A stretch of DNA of 64,000 bases from Pseudotamlana agarivorans (GTDB lineage Bacteria; Bacteroidota; Bacteroidia; Flavobacteriales; Flavobacteriaceae), in the NCBI RefSeq assembly GCF_001642835.1, contig NZ_LXEI01000002.1, positions 124,001 to 188,000 of the forward strand. The letters are read 5' to 3'. Both the position numbers and the translations under genes were made by a program. Positions 8,763 to 17,645 of this stretch are shown here, in pieces; the stretch's first letter is position 1; each line of letters starts with the position of its first letter. The notes below the pieces were generated by a model, which worked only from the letters and a program-made list of their open reading frames with translations, was not told the origin of the DNA and did no database searches.

Positions 8763-9653
8763 TTATGTTAAATGCGTTGTGGCAATTTCAATTGAATAGC
8801 TTGCTAAGTAAGACTTCTGGGTTTCCAATTTTATAATCCCTTCTTTGGATTTAAAATCTTGATTGGTGTTTTCATGGTCGGCAATGCCCAGCCATGGTTC
8901 GATACACACATAATTACCCGTAGGTTTTGCCCAAATGCCTAAATACGGATAGTCAGGGTAGCTAACCGTTAAAATGGGGCCGTGATTCTTACTGTGTAAG
9001 GCTACTTTTTTCGATTTTAAATCTTTAAAAATAAGGGCATCGGTACGAAACAAAACATGAGTTAGCTGTAGTGTTTTTGTGTTGTTGAATATGGTTTTGG
9101 TTTCAGAAGAAATGAGTCCGTTTTCCATGTTTATCACATGGGTTTTGGCGTTTTCTTCTTGTTCAAATTCTAAGGTATAATTTTCGTAATCTTCATTTTC
9201 AAAAACAGGACATTTAAAAGCAGGGTGTCCGCCAAGCGAGAAATATATGGGTTTGGAGTCCACGTTTTTAACCTCATGTGTGAGTGTTAATTTGTTTTCT
9301 TCTAAAGTGTAGGTGAGATAGAATTCAAACTTAAACGGATAGATTTTTAACGATTTTTCGCTGTAACCCAGTTTAAAAGTTAGGCTGTTTTCAGATTGTT
9401 TGTGAAGTGTCACATCAGAGTTGTTTCTAACTAAACCGTGTTTTGGTAGCTGGAATGATTGCCCTTCAAACATATATGTGCCATCTTTTAAGGCGCCAAT
9501 AATCGGAAATAAATTGGGCGCATAACTGTTCCAAATCTCAGGGTTCGCATCCCACATAAAGTCAGTTTGATGTTTTTTAGCGCGTATTTGGCATAATTCG
9601 GCACCTGTTTTTTTTACAGCGATTTCCAGGTATTTATTTTCTAATGTAAACAT
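8763..9653 (-). CDS. Aldose 1-epimerase family protein
   Basis: 296 residues with the galactose-mutarotase beta-sandwich pattern: FMWDANPEIWNSYAPNLFPIIGAL near the N terminus, YFSLGGHPAFKCP with the catalytic-region histidine near residue 142, and YVCIEPWLGIADHE with the conserved glutamate near residue 258. This is the YeaD/YihR-like branch rather than canonical GalM, so the substrate may be a hexose or a phosphorylated sugar. It is a single gene divergent from pabB; no sugar-use cluster is nearby. Confidence 0.85.
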   Translation of the reverse strand: MFTLENKYLEIAVKKTGAELCQIRAKKHQTDFMWDANPEIWNSYAPNLFPIIGALKDGTYMFEGQSFQLPKHGLVRNNSDVTLHKQSENSLTFKLGYSEKSLKIYPFKFEFYLTYTLEENKLTLTHEVKNVDSKPIYFSLGGHPAFKCPVFENEDYENYTLEFEQEENAKTHVINMENGLISSETKTIFNNTKTLQLTHVLFRTDALIFKDLKSKKVALHSKNHGPILTVSYPDYPYLGIWAKPTGNYVCIEPWLGIADHENTNQDFKSKEGIIKLETQKSYLASYSIEIATTHLT

Positions 9654-9731
9654 GACAGATTATTTAAACTAAGTTACAAATCTTGCAATTTTTTAAGTAT
9701 TCTAAGTAACTTTACAGCATAAATTTTAAGC

Positions 9732-11027
9732 TTGAGAACAAAACAAATTTATCATTTAGATGATGTCGCTTCATTTAAGGAAAAAGCCTTACAGTGGAGT
9801 TTGCAATACGACGACTTGGTTTGGCTAGATTCTAATCAGTATGATGAAAAATATTCAAAATACGATGCGGTTTTAGCAGTTGATGCCTTTACCTGTATTC
9901 AAACCGATTATTTTCAGGCTTTTGAAAAACTGAAGGAATATCAGAGTTTAACGAAAGATTGGATTTTTGGGTATCTAACCTACGATTTAAAAAATGATGT
10001 TGAAGTACTCCAATCTGAAAACTACGATGGATTAGGATTCCCAGATTTATACTTTTTTCAACCTAAAAAACTGTTTCTATTTAAAGGAGAATCGGTTGAA
10101 ATTCAATATTTAAAAGCAGTTGATGACGAGCTTGAAACCGATATAAAAGCGATTCATAAATTTGAAGACAAAAGTCAGGACCATGCATCTGAAGCCCTCA
10201 AGATAAAATTACGCATTCATAAAGATGCATACTGTGAGAAAGTGAATGCCATGCTAAAACATATTAAGCACGGTGCTATTTATGAAGCTAATTTTTGTCA
10301 GGAGTTTTATGCCGAAAACACGCAAATCAATCCTTTAGAAACTTATAAAAAATTAAATAGCATCTCCAAAGCTCCTTTTGCGTCTTTCATTAAAATGAAC
10401 GATAAGTTTGTGCTAAGTGCCTCGCCAGAGCGTTACTTGAAGAAGGATGGAGTGCATGTCATTTCACAACCTATAAAAGGAACGGCTAAACGTTCTAAGG
10501 ATCAGGAAAAAGACGAACAGTTAAAAAGCGATTTGTCTAAAGACGAAAAAGAACGCAGCGAGAATATCATGATTGTCGATTTGGTGCGCAACGATTTATC
10601 TAAAACCGCCATAAAAGGCAGTGTCAAGGTTGAAGAACTGTGTGAGATTTATACTTTCGAGCAAGTGCATCAAATGATTTCAACGGTAAGTTCAACGGTT
10701 GAAGCCACGACACATCCAGTCGATATTATTAAGAGTAGCTTTCCAATGGGAAGTATGACGGGCGCTCCAAAAATTTCAGCCATGAAAATCATTGAAAATC
10801 TCGAAGAAACCAAACGCGGCGTCTATTCTGGAGCGATTGGTTATTTTACCCCGCAAAACGATTTCGACTTTAATGTGGTTATTCGAAGTATTCTATATAA
10901 CCAAAGTAATGGCTATGTGTCTTATTCGGTGGGAAGTGCGATTACGGCCAAAAGTGATGCCCTTCGTGAATATGAAGAGTGCTTGATAAAGGCTAAGGCG
11001 ATGCGTACCGTTTTAGAAAAGCCATAA
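9732..11027 (+). CDS. pabB: Aminodeoxychorismate synthase component I
   Basis: Converts chorismate and ammonia to 4-amino-4-deoxychorismate for folate synthesis. 431 residues. The chorismate-binding domain fills the C-terminal 270 residues. The PIKGT motif (247-251, with Lys249) carries the lysine typical of PabB where anthranilate synthase TrpE has alanine. It also has IMIVDLVRNDLSK, TFEQVHQMISTVSS and the SFPMGSMTGAPK and YSGAIGYF motifs. The start is TTG at 9732; no ATG exists in the first fifty codons in frame. The glutaminase PabA and lyase PabC are not in the window. tilS follows after 79 bases. Confidence 0.9.
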   Translation: MRTKQIYHLDDVASFKEKALQWSLQYDDLVWLDSNQYDEKYSKYDAVLAVDAFTCIQTDYFQAFEKLKEYQSLTKDWIFGYLTYDLKNDVEVLQSENYDGLGFPDLYFFQPKKLFLFKGESVEIQYLKAVDDELETDIKAIHKFEDKSQDHASEALKIKLRIHKDAYCEKVNAMLKHIKHGAIYEANFCQEFYAENTQINPLETYKKLNSISKAPFASFIKMNDKFVLSASPERYLKKDGVHVISQPIKGTAKRSKDQEKDEQLKSDLSKDEKERSENIMIVDLVRNDLSKTAIKGSVKVEELCEIYTFEQVHQMISTVSSTVEATTHPVDIIKSSFPMGSMTGAPKISAMKIIENLEETKRGVYSGAIGYFTPQNDFDFNVVIRSILYNQSNGYVSYSVGSAITAKSDALREYEECLIKAKAMRTVLEKP

Positions 11028-11106
11028 CCATATGGGGTAAAGAGGTCGTTGTCTTTGCTAACCGAATTATCCACGAAATAATATTACAAGTTGTATATTT
11101 ATTACC

Positions 11107-12420
11107 ATGTTAGAAGGATTCAAAATACACATTGAAAATCATTTTCATTTTTTAAAAGAGAAGAAGCTGCTTATCGCCATTTCAGGAGGTATAGATAGTG
11201 TGGTTTTGACGCATTTATGTGATAAAGCAGGCCTAAATATTACCTTGGCGCATTGTAATTTTAACTTGCGCGGAAAAGAAAGCGATGCCGATGAATCTTT
11301 TGTGAAACAACTGGCAGATAAGCTGAATTTAGAGGTTTTTGTACAGCATTTTGATACTGAAAAATACGCCAAAGATGAAAAGCGTTCCATACAAATGGCA
11401 GCTCGCGAATTGCGTTATAATTGGTTTAATGAATTGTCGGAACAATTGGGTTTCGACTATATTTTAACAGCCCATCATGCCGATGATAATCTGGAAACTT
11501 TTTTAATTAATTTCACCAGAGGAACTGGTATTGAAGGTTTAACAGGTATTCCCGAAGTCAACCAAAAGTTTGTAAGACCCTTATTGAGGTTTTCAAGTGC
11601 TCAGATACACGAATTTGCTGAGGAAAACCAGATCGCTTGGCGCGACGATAGTAGCAATGCATCGGTAAAATACCTTAGGAATAAACTTCGTCATGAGGTG
11701 ATTCCTATTTTAAAAGAAATCAATCCGAGTTTATTAAATAGTTTTGAAACTACGCTTCATAACCTACAGGGGGCTTCCGATATTATTGATGAGTCTATAA
11801 ATGATTTTCTGAGTAAAACGATTGAGAATATAGACGATACCACCGTAAAATTTAAAATTTCAGAATTCAAAAAAAAGGCACAACCTAAAGCGTTTTTATA
11901 TGAAACTTTTAAAGATTTTGGTTTTACAGCTTGGGACGATATTTTAAACCTGCTGGATGCCGAAACAGGAAAACAAGTGCTATCAAATACATACCGCTTA
12001 ATTAAAAATAGAGATCATTTATTGCTGAGCGAGATAGCGCAAGATGCAACCGAAAATATTTCAATTTCAGAAGAAGAACGGACTAAGGAAACGCCTTTTG
12101 GAACTTTAGCTTTTAGTCAGGTTGATGCCGTTTTGGAAACCTCACCAGAGGTGATTTATGTTGATCAAAATCTATTAAAATATCCTTTAATCTTAAGAAA
12201 AAAACAGGAAGGCGATGTGTTTTATCCTCTGGGAATGAAGGGAAAAAAGAAGTTGAGTAAGTATTTTAAAGACGAAAAAATGTCTTTGCTTGATAAAGAA
12301 AATGTCTGGTTGTTGTGCAGTGGAGAAGCTATTGTTTGGGTAGTCAATAAACGCGCCGATAACCGCTTTAAAGTGACTTCAAACACCACATCCATTTTAA
12401 AAATAGAAATTAAAAACTAA
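11107..12420 (+). CDS. tilS: tRNA(Ile)-lysidine synthetase
   Basis: Modifies C34 of the tRNA(Ile) CAU anticodon to lysidine, an essential decoding step. 437 residues. The PP-loop ATP-pyrophosphatase motif SGGIDS is at 26-31, followed by the family segments TLAHCNFNLRGKESDADE, YILTAHHADDNLET and FTRGTGIEGLTG. The C-terminal TilS domain is recognisable from LILRKKQEGDVFYPLGMKG and KKKLSKYFKDEK. The adenine deaminase gene starts six bases after the stop, so the two are probably co-transcribed. Confidence 0.95.
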   Translation: MLEGFKIHIENHFHFLKEKKLLIAISGGIDSVVLTHLCDKAGLNITLAHCNFNLRGKESDADESFVKQLADKLNLEVFVQHFDTEKYAKDEKRSIQMAARELRYNWFNELSEQLGFDYILTAHHADDNLETFLINFTRGTGIEGLTGIPEVNQKFVRPLLRFSSAQIHEFAEENQIAWRDDSSNASVKYLRNKLRHEVIPILKEINPSLLNSFETTLHNLQGASDIIDESINDFLSKTIENIDDTTVKFKISEFKKKAQPKAFLYETFKDFGFTAWDDILNLLDAETGKQVLSNTYRLIKNRDHLLLSEIAQDATENISISEEERTKETPFGTLAFSQVDAVLETSPEVIYVDQNLLKYPLILRKKQEGDVFYPLGMKGKKKLSKYFKDEKMSLLDKENVWLLCSGEAIVWVVNKRADNRFKVTSNTTSILKIEIKN

Positions 12421-12426
12421 ATCATT

Positions 12427-14052
12427 TTGAAACTACAAGGGCAGATTGTTGACATCCATCAAAAACGAATTTTTAAAGGAGAAATAACCTTCGAATCTGG
12501 AAAAATTGTTTCTATAGAAGAAAAGGATCATGAGGTAAATCATTATATACTTCCTGGGTTTGTAGATGCTCATATTCATATTGAAAGTTCCATGTTAGTG
12601 CCAAGCGAATTTGCAAAAATGGCTGTCGCTCATGGTACGGTAGCTACGGTTTCCGATCCGCATGAAATTGCTAATGTGCTTGGTGTTGAAGGCGTGGAAT
12701 TCATGATTGAAAATGGTAAAAAAGTACCATTAAAATTTAATTTCGGAGCGCCATCTTGTGTGCCAGCTACTAGTTTTGAATCGGCTGGTGCTGAAATAAA
12801 TTCTGAAGACATCAAAAAACTTTTAGAGCTAGAGGATATAAAATATTTAGCCGAAATGATGAATTACCCAGGGGTGATTTTTGATGATGAAGAAGTACTT
12901 AAAAAAATAGCCTGGGCAAAGCATTTTAACAAACCTGTTGATGGCCATGCGCCAGGACTGCTTGGAGATAAATTAACCAAATACATTAACGCTGGAATTT
13001 CAAGCGATCATGAAAGTTTTACCTATGAAGAAGGTTTGGAAAAGCTTCAAAAAGGGATGAAAATCTTAATTCGTGAGGGTAGTGCCGCTAAAAACTTCGA
13101 CGCATTAATCGATTTGGTGCCAGAACATTTTGAAAATATGATGTTTTGTAGCGACGATAAACATCCCGATGATTTATTGATTGGTCATATCAATCAGTTG
13201 TGTGCTCGGGCTGTGAAAAAGGATATCGATCTGTTTAAGATTTTACAAATGGCCTGCATAAATCCGGTTAAACATTATAACCTAGATGTGGGTACTTTGA
13301 AAGTTGGTGAAGCAGCCGATTGTATCGTTGTGGAAGATTTGGTGAATTTTAAGACCCTCCAAACTTATATCGATGGGAGTTTAGTATTTGATGAAGGCAG
13401 ATCATTAATTTCACCAGTTTCATTTGAAAATTTGAATAACTTCAACTGCGGTTTAAAAGAGGTTTCAGAATTTAAAGTGATGTCCTCAGCAAAGGAAATT
13501 CGCGTCATTGAAGCATTAGAAGGGCAGTTAATCACGAATGAAATTATTGAATCTGTAACTATTGAAAACGGAAATTTAGTTTCAAATACAGATAAAGATG
13601 TTCTAAAAATGGCGGTTGTCAACCGTTACCAAAATCAGCCTCCAGCTTTGGCTTTTATTAAAAATTTTAATTTAAAGGAAGGCGCTATTGCAGCTTCAGT
13701 TGGGCATGATTCCCATAATATTGTTGCAGTTGGTGTTAGTGATGAGGCGATTTGCAGAGCCTTTAATTTAATTATTGAACATAAAGGTGGTGTTTGTGCT
13801 GTTTCTAATTCAGATTCAAAAATTTTACCGCTTCCAGTGGCTGGTATTATAAGCGATCAAGATGGCCAAACGGTTGGTAAAGCCTACGCCGAACTTGATA
13901 AAATGGCCAAACAATTAGGTAGCACCTTAAATGCACCGTATATGACGCTCTCCTTTATGGCTTTATTGGTAATTCCGTCGTTAAAATTAAGTGACAAAGG
14001 CCTTTTTGATGGAACTCATTTTAAGTTTGTTGATTTGGAATTGGAAAGTTAA
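12427..14052 (+). CDS. ade: Adenine deaminase
   Basis: Hydrolyses adenine to hypoxanthine and ammonia in purine salvage. 541 residues, normal for the AdeC/Ade family of metal-dependent amidohydrolases. It shows the metal-binding [10 protein letters not shown] (His49 and His51), [18 protein letters not shown], the [12 protein letters not shown] segment, [12 protein letters not shown], and the C-terminal [20 protein letters not shown] and [10 protein letters not shown] stretches. The start is TTG at 12427, six bases after tilS; there is no earlier usable ATG. Confidence 0.94.
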   Translation: MKLQGQIVDIHQKRIFKGEITFESGKIVSIEEKDHEVNHYILPGFVDAHIHIESSMLVPSEFAKMAVAHGTVATVSDPHEIANVLGVEGVEFMIENGKKVPLKFNFGAPSCVPATSFESAGAEINSEDIKKLLELEDIKYLAEMMNYPGVIFDDEEVLKKIAWAKHFNKPVDGHAPGLLGDKLTKYINAGISSDHESFTYEEGLEKLQKGMKILIREGSAAKNFDALIDLVPEHFENMMFCSDDKHPDDLLIGHINQLCARAVKKDIDLFKILQMACINPVKHYNLDVGTLKVGEAADCIVVEDLVNFKTLQTYIDGSLVFDEGRSLISPVSFENLNNFNCGLKEVSEFKVMSSAKEIRVIEALEGQLITNEIIESVTIENGNLVSNTDKDVLKMAVVNRYQNQPPALAFIKNFNLKEGAIAASVGHDSHNIVAVGVSDEAICRAFNLIIEHKGGVCAVSNSDSKILPLPVAGIISDQDGQTVGKAYAELDKMAKQLGSTLNAPYMTLSFMALLVIPSLKLSDKGLFDGTHFKFVDLELES

Positions 14053-14310
14053 AAGGTTACAAAGTTATAAGGTTAAAAAGCTTCAAAGCTTCAAAGATGG
14101 ATAGTTTCTTAGTCAACAGTCAACAGTCAACAGTCAATAGTTAAAAGTTAAAAGTTTGTTTGAAAACGCATTGTCATTCCGACGTAAGGTGGAATCTTTA
14201 AGTGTCAAGTTTGAATTAGCTAATATTGGAGCTACAGAGCTACAGAGCTACAAAGTTTCAAAGTAAAAAAACTCCAGAAATGTTGAAGATATAAAACAGA
14301 AAATTTTATT
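14053..14310. repeat. Gene-free low-complexity stretch with several short tandem repeats
   Basis: No gene. Within it are four copies of AGTCAAC (14111-14138, the last ending in T), two copies of TTAAAAG (14141-14154) and three perfect copies of GAGCTACA (14229-14252), plus purine-rich GGTTAAAA- and CTTCAAAG-like runs. A segment resembling scattered flavobacterial repeats (GTCATTCCGACG...GGAATCTT) is at 14173-14199. Confidence 0.75.
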
Positions 14311-14431
14311 TTAACCATTAACCATTAACCATTAACCATTAACCATTAACCATTAACCATTAACCATTAACCATTAACCATTAACCATTAACCATTAACC
14401 ATTAACCATTAACCATTAACCATTAACCATT
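14311..14431. repeat. Heptanucleotide tandem repeat (TTAACCA), about 17 copies
   Basis: Perfect TTAACCA units run without interruption from 14311 to about 14430 and end at the ATG of the next gene at 14432. The + strand contains no G in the array. The unit is not a multiple of three and is non-coding on both strands beyond a few codons, so copy-number change would alter promoter-to-start spacing rather than a protein. Confidence 0.95.
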
Positions 14432-15406
14432 ATGCCCGTAATCGAATCCACATACAAACCTTCATTTCTGTTTAAAAACGGTTTCGTTTCAACGGTGTAT
14501 TCTGGGTTATTTCGTCGTGTACAATTAACACAGGAACGGGAACGCATTACTTTAAGTGATGGTGATTTTTTAGACCTAGATTGGAGTTGTGCTAAGGGGA
14601 AAACTAATAAACTCATCATTTTACTTCACGGATTGGAAGGCAGTGGAAACCGACCGTATATGACGGGAGCAGCAAAGCTTTTTAATGAAAATGGTATCGA
14701 TGCTGTTTGTGTGAATTTTAGAGGTTGTAGTGGTGAAACCAATTTGAAATTTAGAAGCTACCATTCGGGAGCTACCGAAGATTTAGTAGATGTGATTTCA
14801 CATGTTTTAAATCAAGAAAAGTATACCGACGTTTATTTAAAAGGTATCAGTTTAGGGGCAAACATGATTCTTAAATATTTGGGTGAACGCGAAGCGGTTC
14901 CTCAAGAAATTAAAGCGGCCATTGCCGTTTCGGCGCCATGTTACTTATATGGTTCTGCGAAAGAATTGCATACCATCAAGAATAAATTATATCACGATAG
15001 GTTTTTGAAACACCTTTCCAAAGCCTTAAAAAATAAGCAAAAACGCTTCCAAGAAGATTTAAGTTTGGAGCAGATTGAAAGTATAAAAACCTTGTTCGAT
15101 TTTGATAACATATACACTTCAAACGCTCATGGTTTTAAAAACGGATTAGACTATTACGAGCAAGCGAGCAGTTTGCAATTTCTTCCCAAAATAAAAACAC
15201 CAACACTTATTATAAATGCGTTAAACGACTCGTTTCTTTCTCATGAGTGTTACCCGGTTAAAGAAGCTAAAAACAATCCGTATCTACATTTAGAAATGCC
15301 TAAGTATGGCGGGCATGTGGGGTTTATTTCTAAAAAAAATGTGCATTACAACGAAAAACGGGCGCTGGAGTTTGTGGAGTCTATTTATGAAGAAAATGAA
15401 TTATAA
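14432..15406 (+). CDS. YheT-like alpha/beta hydrolase
   Basis: 324 residues of the YheT/ABHD1-3 branch of alpha/beta hydrolases, probable esterases or lipases of uncharacterised substrate. It has the oxyanion motif LLHGLEGSGNRPYM, VNFRGCSGETN, the nucleophile elbow KGISLGANMIL with Ser140, the acid in INALNDSFLSHE and the catalytic-histidine region YGGHVGFI near the C terminus. The ATG immediately follows the heptamer array, so the untranslated leader is largely or entirely repeat. No other start is in frame close by. Confidence 0.88.
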   Translation: MPVIESTYKPSFLFKNGFVSTVYSGLFRRVQLTQERERITLSDGDFLDLDWSCAKGKTNKLIILLHGLEGSGNRPYMTGAAKLFNENGIDAVCVNFRGCSGETNLKFRSYHSGATEDLVDVISHVLNQEKYTDVYLKGISLGANMILKYLGEREAVPQEIKAAIAVSAPCYLYGSAKELHTIKNKLYHDRFLKHLSKALKNKQKRFQEDLSLEQIESIKTLFDFDNIYTSNAHGFKNGLDYYEQASSLQFLPKIKTPTLIINALNDSFLSHECYPVKEAKNNPYLHLEMPKYGGHVGFISKKNVHYNEKRALEFVESIYEENEL

Positions 15407-15501
15407 TTTTACAGTATGTAATACACTTGTAAAATTAAAAACCTAAAAAGTTGATCTTACCTCAATCTGAATTTATTTCAGCTTCTCATTATAAACAAAT
15501 T

Positions 15502-16608
15502 CTACAAAAAAGGATAATCGGTATACCCACGAGCTGTTCCGCCACCAAATAGGGTATGTGTATCACTAATTTCGTTCATTTTAGCATTTAATTTAACGCG
15601 TGTTGGGTAATCCGGATTAGTTAAAAATTTTCTACCAAAACCTACTAAATCCACCAGGTTTTCGGCTAATAATTCATTGGCTTGCTCTGGCGTTTTGTTT
15701 CCCGTAGCTATAATGGTATTCGTGAAATTTTCACGTAAAGTGACTCTAAAATCAGCGGGGATTTCAGGAGCATCATCCCAATCGGCTTCACATAAATGAA
15801 TGTAAGTCACACCAATTTTTCCTAAGGTTTTAGAAGCGATTTTAATAGTCTCCAAAATTTCAGGATCGTTCATATCCTTAAAACTAATGAAGGGTGATAG
15901 TCGAACCCCTGTTTTTTCTGGTCCTACGGCATCGGCTACTGCCTGAGTGATTTCGGTTAATAATCGCACACGATTTTCTTTGCTTCCGCCATATTCATCG
16001 GTTCTTTCATTGGAATTACTTCTTAAAAACTGATCGATTAAATAACCGTTAGCACCGTGAATTTCAACACCATCAAAACCAGCTTCAATGGCATTTTTTG
16101 CACCTATTTTAAATTCTTCAATCACCTGATTTATGTCTGCTTTGGTCATAGCTCTAGGTGTTTCAACCGGCACAAACGTAGCATCGCCGTTTGGTGCACC
16201 ATCAAAAACATATACATTAGTTTCCTTGGCTATTTTGGCTGAAGGCGCAATAGGTTGTAGGCCATTAACTTTCGAGCTAGAAACCCGTCCTACATGCCAC
16301 AATTGTAAAAATATTTTACTGCCTTTTTTATGAACTTCATCGGTTATTAATTTCCAACCTTCAATTTGTGCTTGGGTATAAATACCTGGAGTGTTGGCGT
16401 AACCTTTTCCTTGTAAAGAAACTTGAGTGGCTTCCGTTATAATAATTCCAGCTTCAGCTCTTTGTCCGTAATATTCAGCCATCAAGGCATTAGGAATATC
16501 GCCGGGTTGGGAAGCTCTAGAACGTGTCATAGGAGCCATTAAAAAGCGGTTTTTTAATTTTAAATCTTTAGATTGGTATGCTGAAAATAAATTGATTGTA
16601 TGAGACAT
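15502..16608 (-). CDS. Alkene reductase, old yellow enzyme family
   Basis: FMN enzyme that reduces activated C=C bonds and nitro groups using NAD(P)H (NemA/OPR-like). 368 residues, normal length. Motifs are RFLMAPMTRSRAS at the N terminus, FLQLWHVGRVSS, the substrate- and flavin-binding GFDGVEIHGANGYLIDQFLR with SNERTDEYGGS, and the C-terminal DLVGFGRKFLTNPD phosphate-binding loop. It follows a 63-residue membrane protein with one base between, and a nitroreductase lies upstream in the same direction. The group probably handles electrophiles. Confidence 0.93.
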   Translation of the reverse strand: MSHTINLFSAYQSKDLKLKNRFLMAPMTRSRASQPGDIPNALMAEYYGQRAEAGIIITEATQVSLQGKGYANTPGIYTQAQIEGWKLITDEVHKKGSKIFLQLWHVGRVSSSKVNGLQPIAPSAKIAKETNVYVFDGAPNGDATFVPVETPRAMTKADINQVIEEFKIGAKNAIEAGFDGVEIHGANGYLIDQFLRSNSNERTDEYGGSKENRVRLLTEITQAVADAVGPEKTGVRLSPFISFKDMNDPEILETIKIASKTLGKIGVTYIHLCEADWDDAPEIPADFRVTLRENFTNTIIATGNKTPEQANELLAENLVDLVGFGRKFLTNPDYPTRVKLNAKMNEISDTHTLFGGGTARGYTDYPFL

Positions 16609-16609
16609 G

Positions 16610-16801
16610 TTATTTTTTGAATATTTTATACAGTAGATATATGCTTACGAAAAAAAGTACGGGCCATAAAATGAATAAATCAACTCTAATAATAGCACCA
16701 ACTTCTTTTGGAGCCCAGACGAAGTATAAATAGGCTTCATAGGCTAAATAAATCACCCACATGGTAACAAGAATGATTTTATATCGTTTTTTATGATTCA
16801 T
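16610..16801 (-). CDS. Small two-helix membrane protein, unknown function
   Basis: 63 residues. A basic N terminus (MNHKKRYK) precedes a first hydrophobic helix (IILVTMWVIYLAYEAYLYFVW) and a second (LFILWPVLFFVSIYLLYKIF) ending in KK. No family recognised. The stop codon is one base before the ATG of the alkene reductase, indicating translational coupling. The tight spacing and normal base composition support a real gene. Confidence 0.65.
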   Translation of the reverse strand: MNHKKRYKIILVTMWVIYLAYEAYLYFVWAPKEVGAIIRVDLFILWPVLFFVSIYLLYKIFKK

Positions 16802-16891
16802 GATTTATAGTGTTATAATTAAATTAGAAATTGTTATCTACATTCTAAATTAATCAATTAACCGTGATGTAAGCACTTTAGAGCATTTTTG

Positions 16892-17551
16892 TTATATAAA
16901 TGTTACAACGTTTTCTAGAGTCCTTCTGGTTTTTTCTCGCGGTTCATTCACACGGTATCCAAAAGCGACCATGTACGATAGTCCGAATAAGTTGGTGTCA
17001 ATCCCTAAATTTTCTTTAAGAATATGTTCACTAACAGATTGATTAAACCCTTCAATAGGACAAGAGTCAATGCCAATCATGGCAGCACTTGTCATCATAT
17101 TTGCCAAAGGAATGTAACACTGCTTTGAAGCCCAATCGAAAAGCTTTCTGTCGTCAGATAAATCAAAATCACTTTTTTGAAACGCTTCATACATACTGCC
17201 TTTTTGTTCAATTACATTCTCGGGTAATTCTTGAATGTCTCTCATAAACTCTTTAATATAGCTGCTGTCGTATTTTGTTAAAGGCGACTTCATGGTTAAT
17301 CCTAGAACAAAATGACTTGCCGTATCTAACTTTGCGGTGGCTCCCCATGCGCTTTCTTTTAATTTGTTTCTTAATTCAGGATCTTGAACGACAACAAAAT
17401 GCCAAGGCTCAAAACCAAAAGAACTTGGAGATAACATGCCAGTTTTAAGTATGAAATTCATATCGTCATCACTCACTTTTTTATTAGTGTCAAATAACTT
17501 ACAGGCATGTCTAAATTTGTAAGCTTCTAATATGTCTGTTTTATTAATCAT
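16892..17551 (-). CDS. Nitroreductase-family NAD(P)H-dependent oxidoreductase
   Basis: 219 residues, matching the NfsB-like FMN flavoproteins. It contains YKFRHACKLFD, LSPSSFGFEPWHFVVVQD (FMN phosphate/isoalloxazine region), MMTSAAMIGIDSCPIEGF, and the terminal GYRVNEPREKTRR. Members reduce nitroaromatics, quinones or flavins; the substrate here is unknown. It heads a minus-strand group with the small membrane protein and alkene reductase, and diverges from an AraC-type regulator 94 bases away, which is the likely controller. Confidence 0.88.
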   Translation of the reverse strand: MINKTDILEAYKFRHACKLFDTNKKVSDDDMNFILKTGMLSPSSFGFEPWHFVVVQDPELRNKLKESAWGATAKLDTASHFVLGLTMKSPLTKYDSSYIKEFMRDIQELPENVIEQKGSMYEAFQKSDFDLSDDRKLFDWASKQCYIPLANMMTSAAMIGIDSCPIEGFNQSVSEHILKENLGIDTNLFGLSYMVAFGYRVNEPREKTRRTLENVVTFI

Positions 17552-17574
17552 GGTTTGAGTTTTAAATGATAAGA

Positions 17575-17628
17575 CAAAGGTACAGGGAGACTTAAAAGTT
17601 AATGTTGTATAAATCCATTGTATATTTG
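17575..17628. promoter_or_regulatory. Divergent promoter region, nitroreductase / AraC regulator
   Basis: On the minus strand TACCTTTG (17575-17582) is a -7 match 23 bases before the nitroreductase ATG. On the plus strand TATATTTG (17621-17628) is a -7 match 17 bases before the regulator ATG. The two core promoters face apart within about 55 bases, so one bound regulator could affect both. Confidence 0.55.
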
Positions 17629-17645
17629 TATAATTATATGTTTCT

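Noticed and set aside
9732-11027. Anthranilate synthase TrpE
   Set aside because: The PIKGT motif with lysine is the PabB signature, there is no adjacent trp gene, and the size is smaller than most TrpE proteins.
14311-14431. CRISPR array or telomere-like repeat
   Set aside because: The units are 7 bases with no spacers, no cas genes are nearby, and there is no leader structure. It is a simple tandem repeat.
14416-14619. Minus-strand ORF across the heptamer array and hydrolase start
   Set aside because: It is opposite a well-supported hydrolase and has no recognisable motifs.
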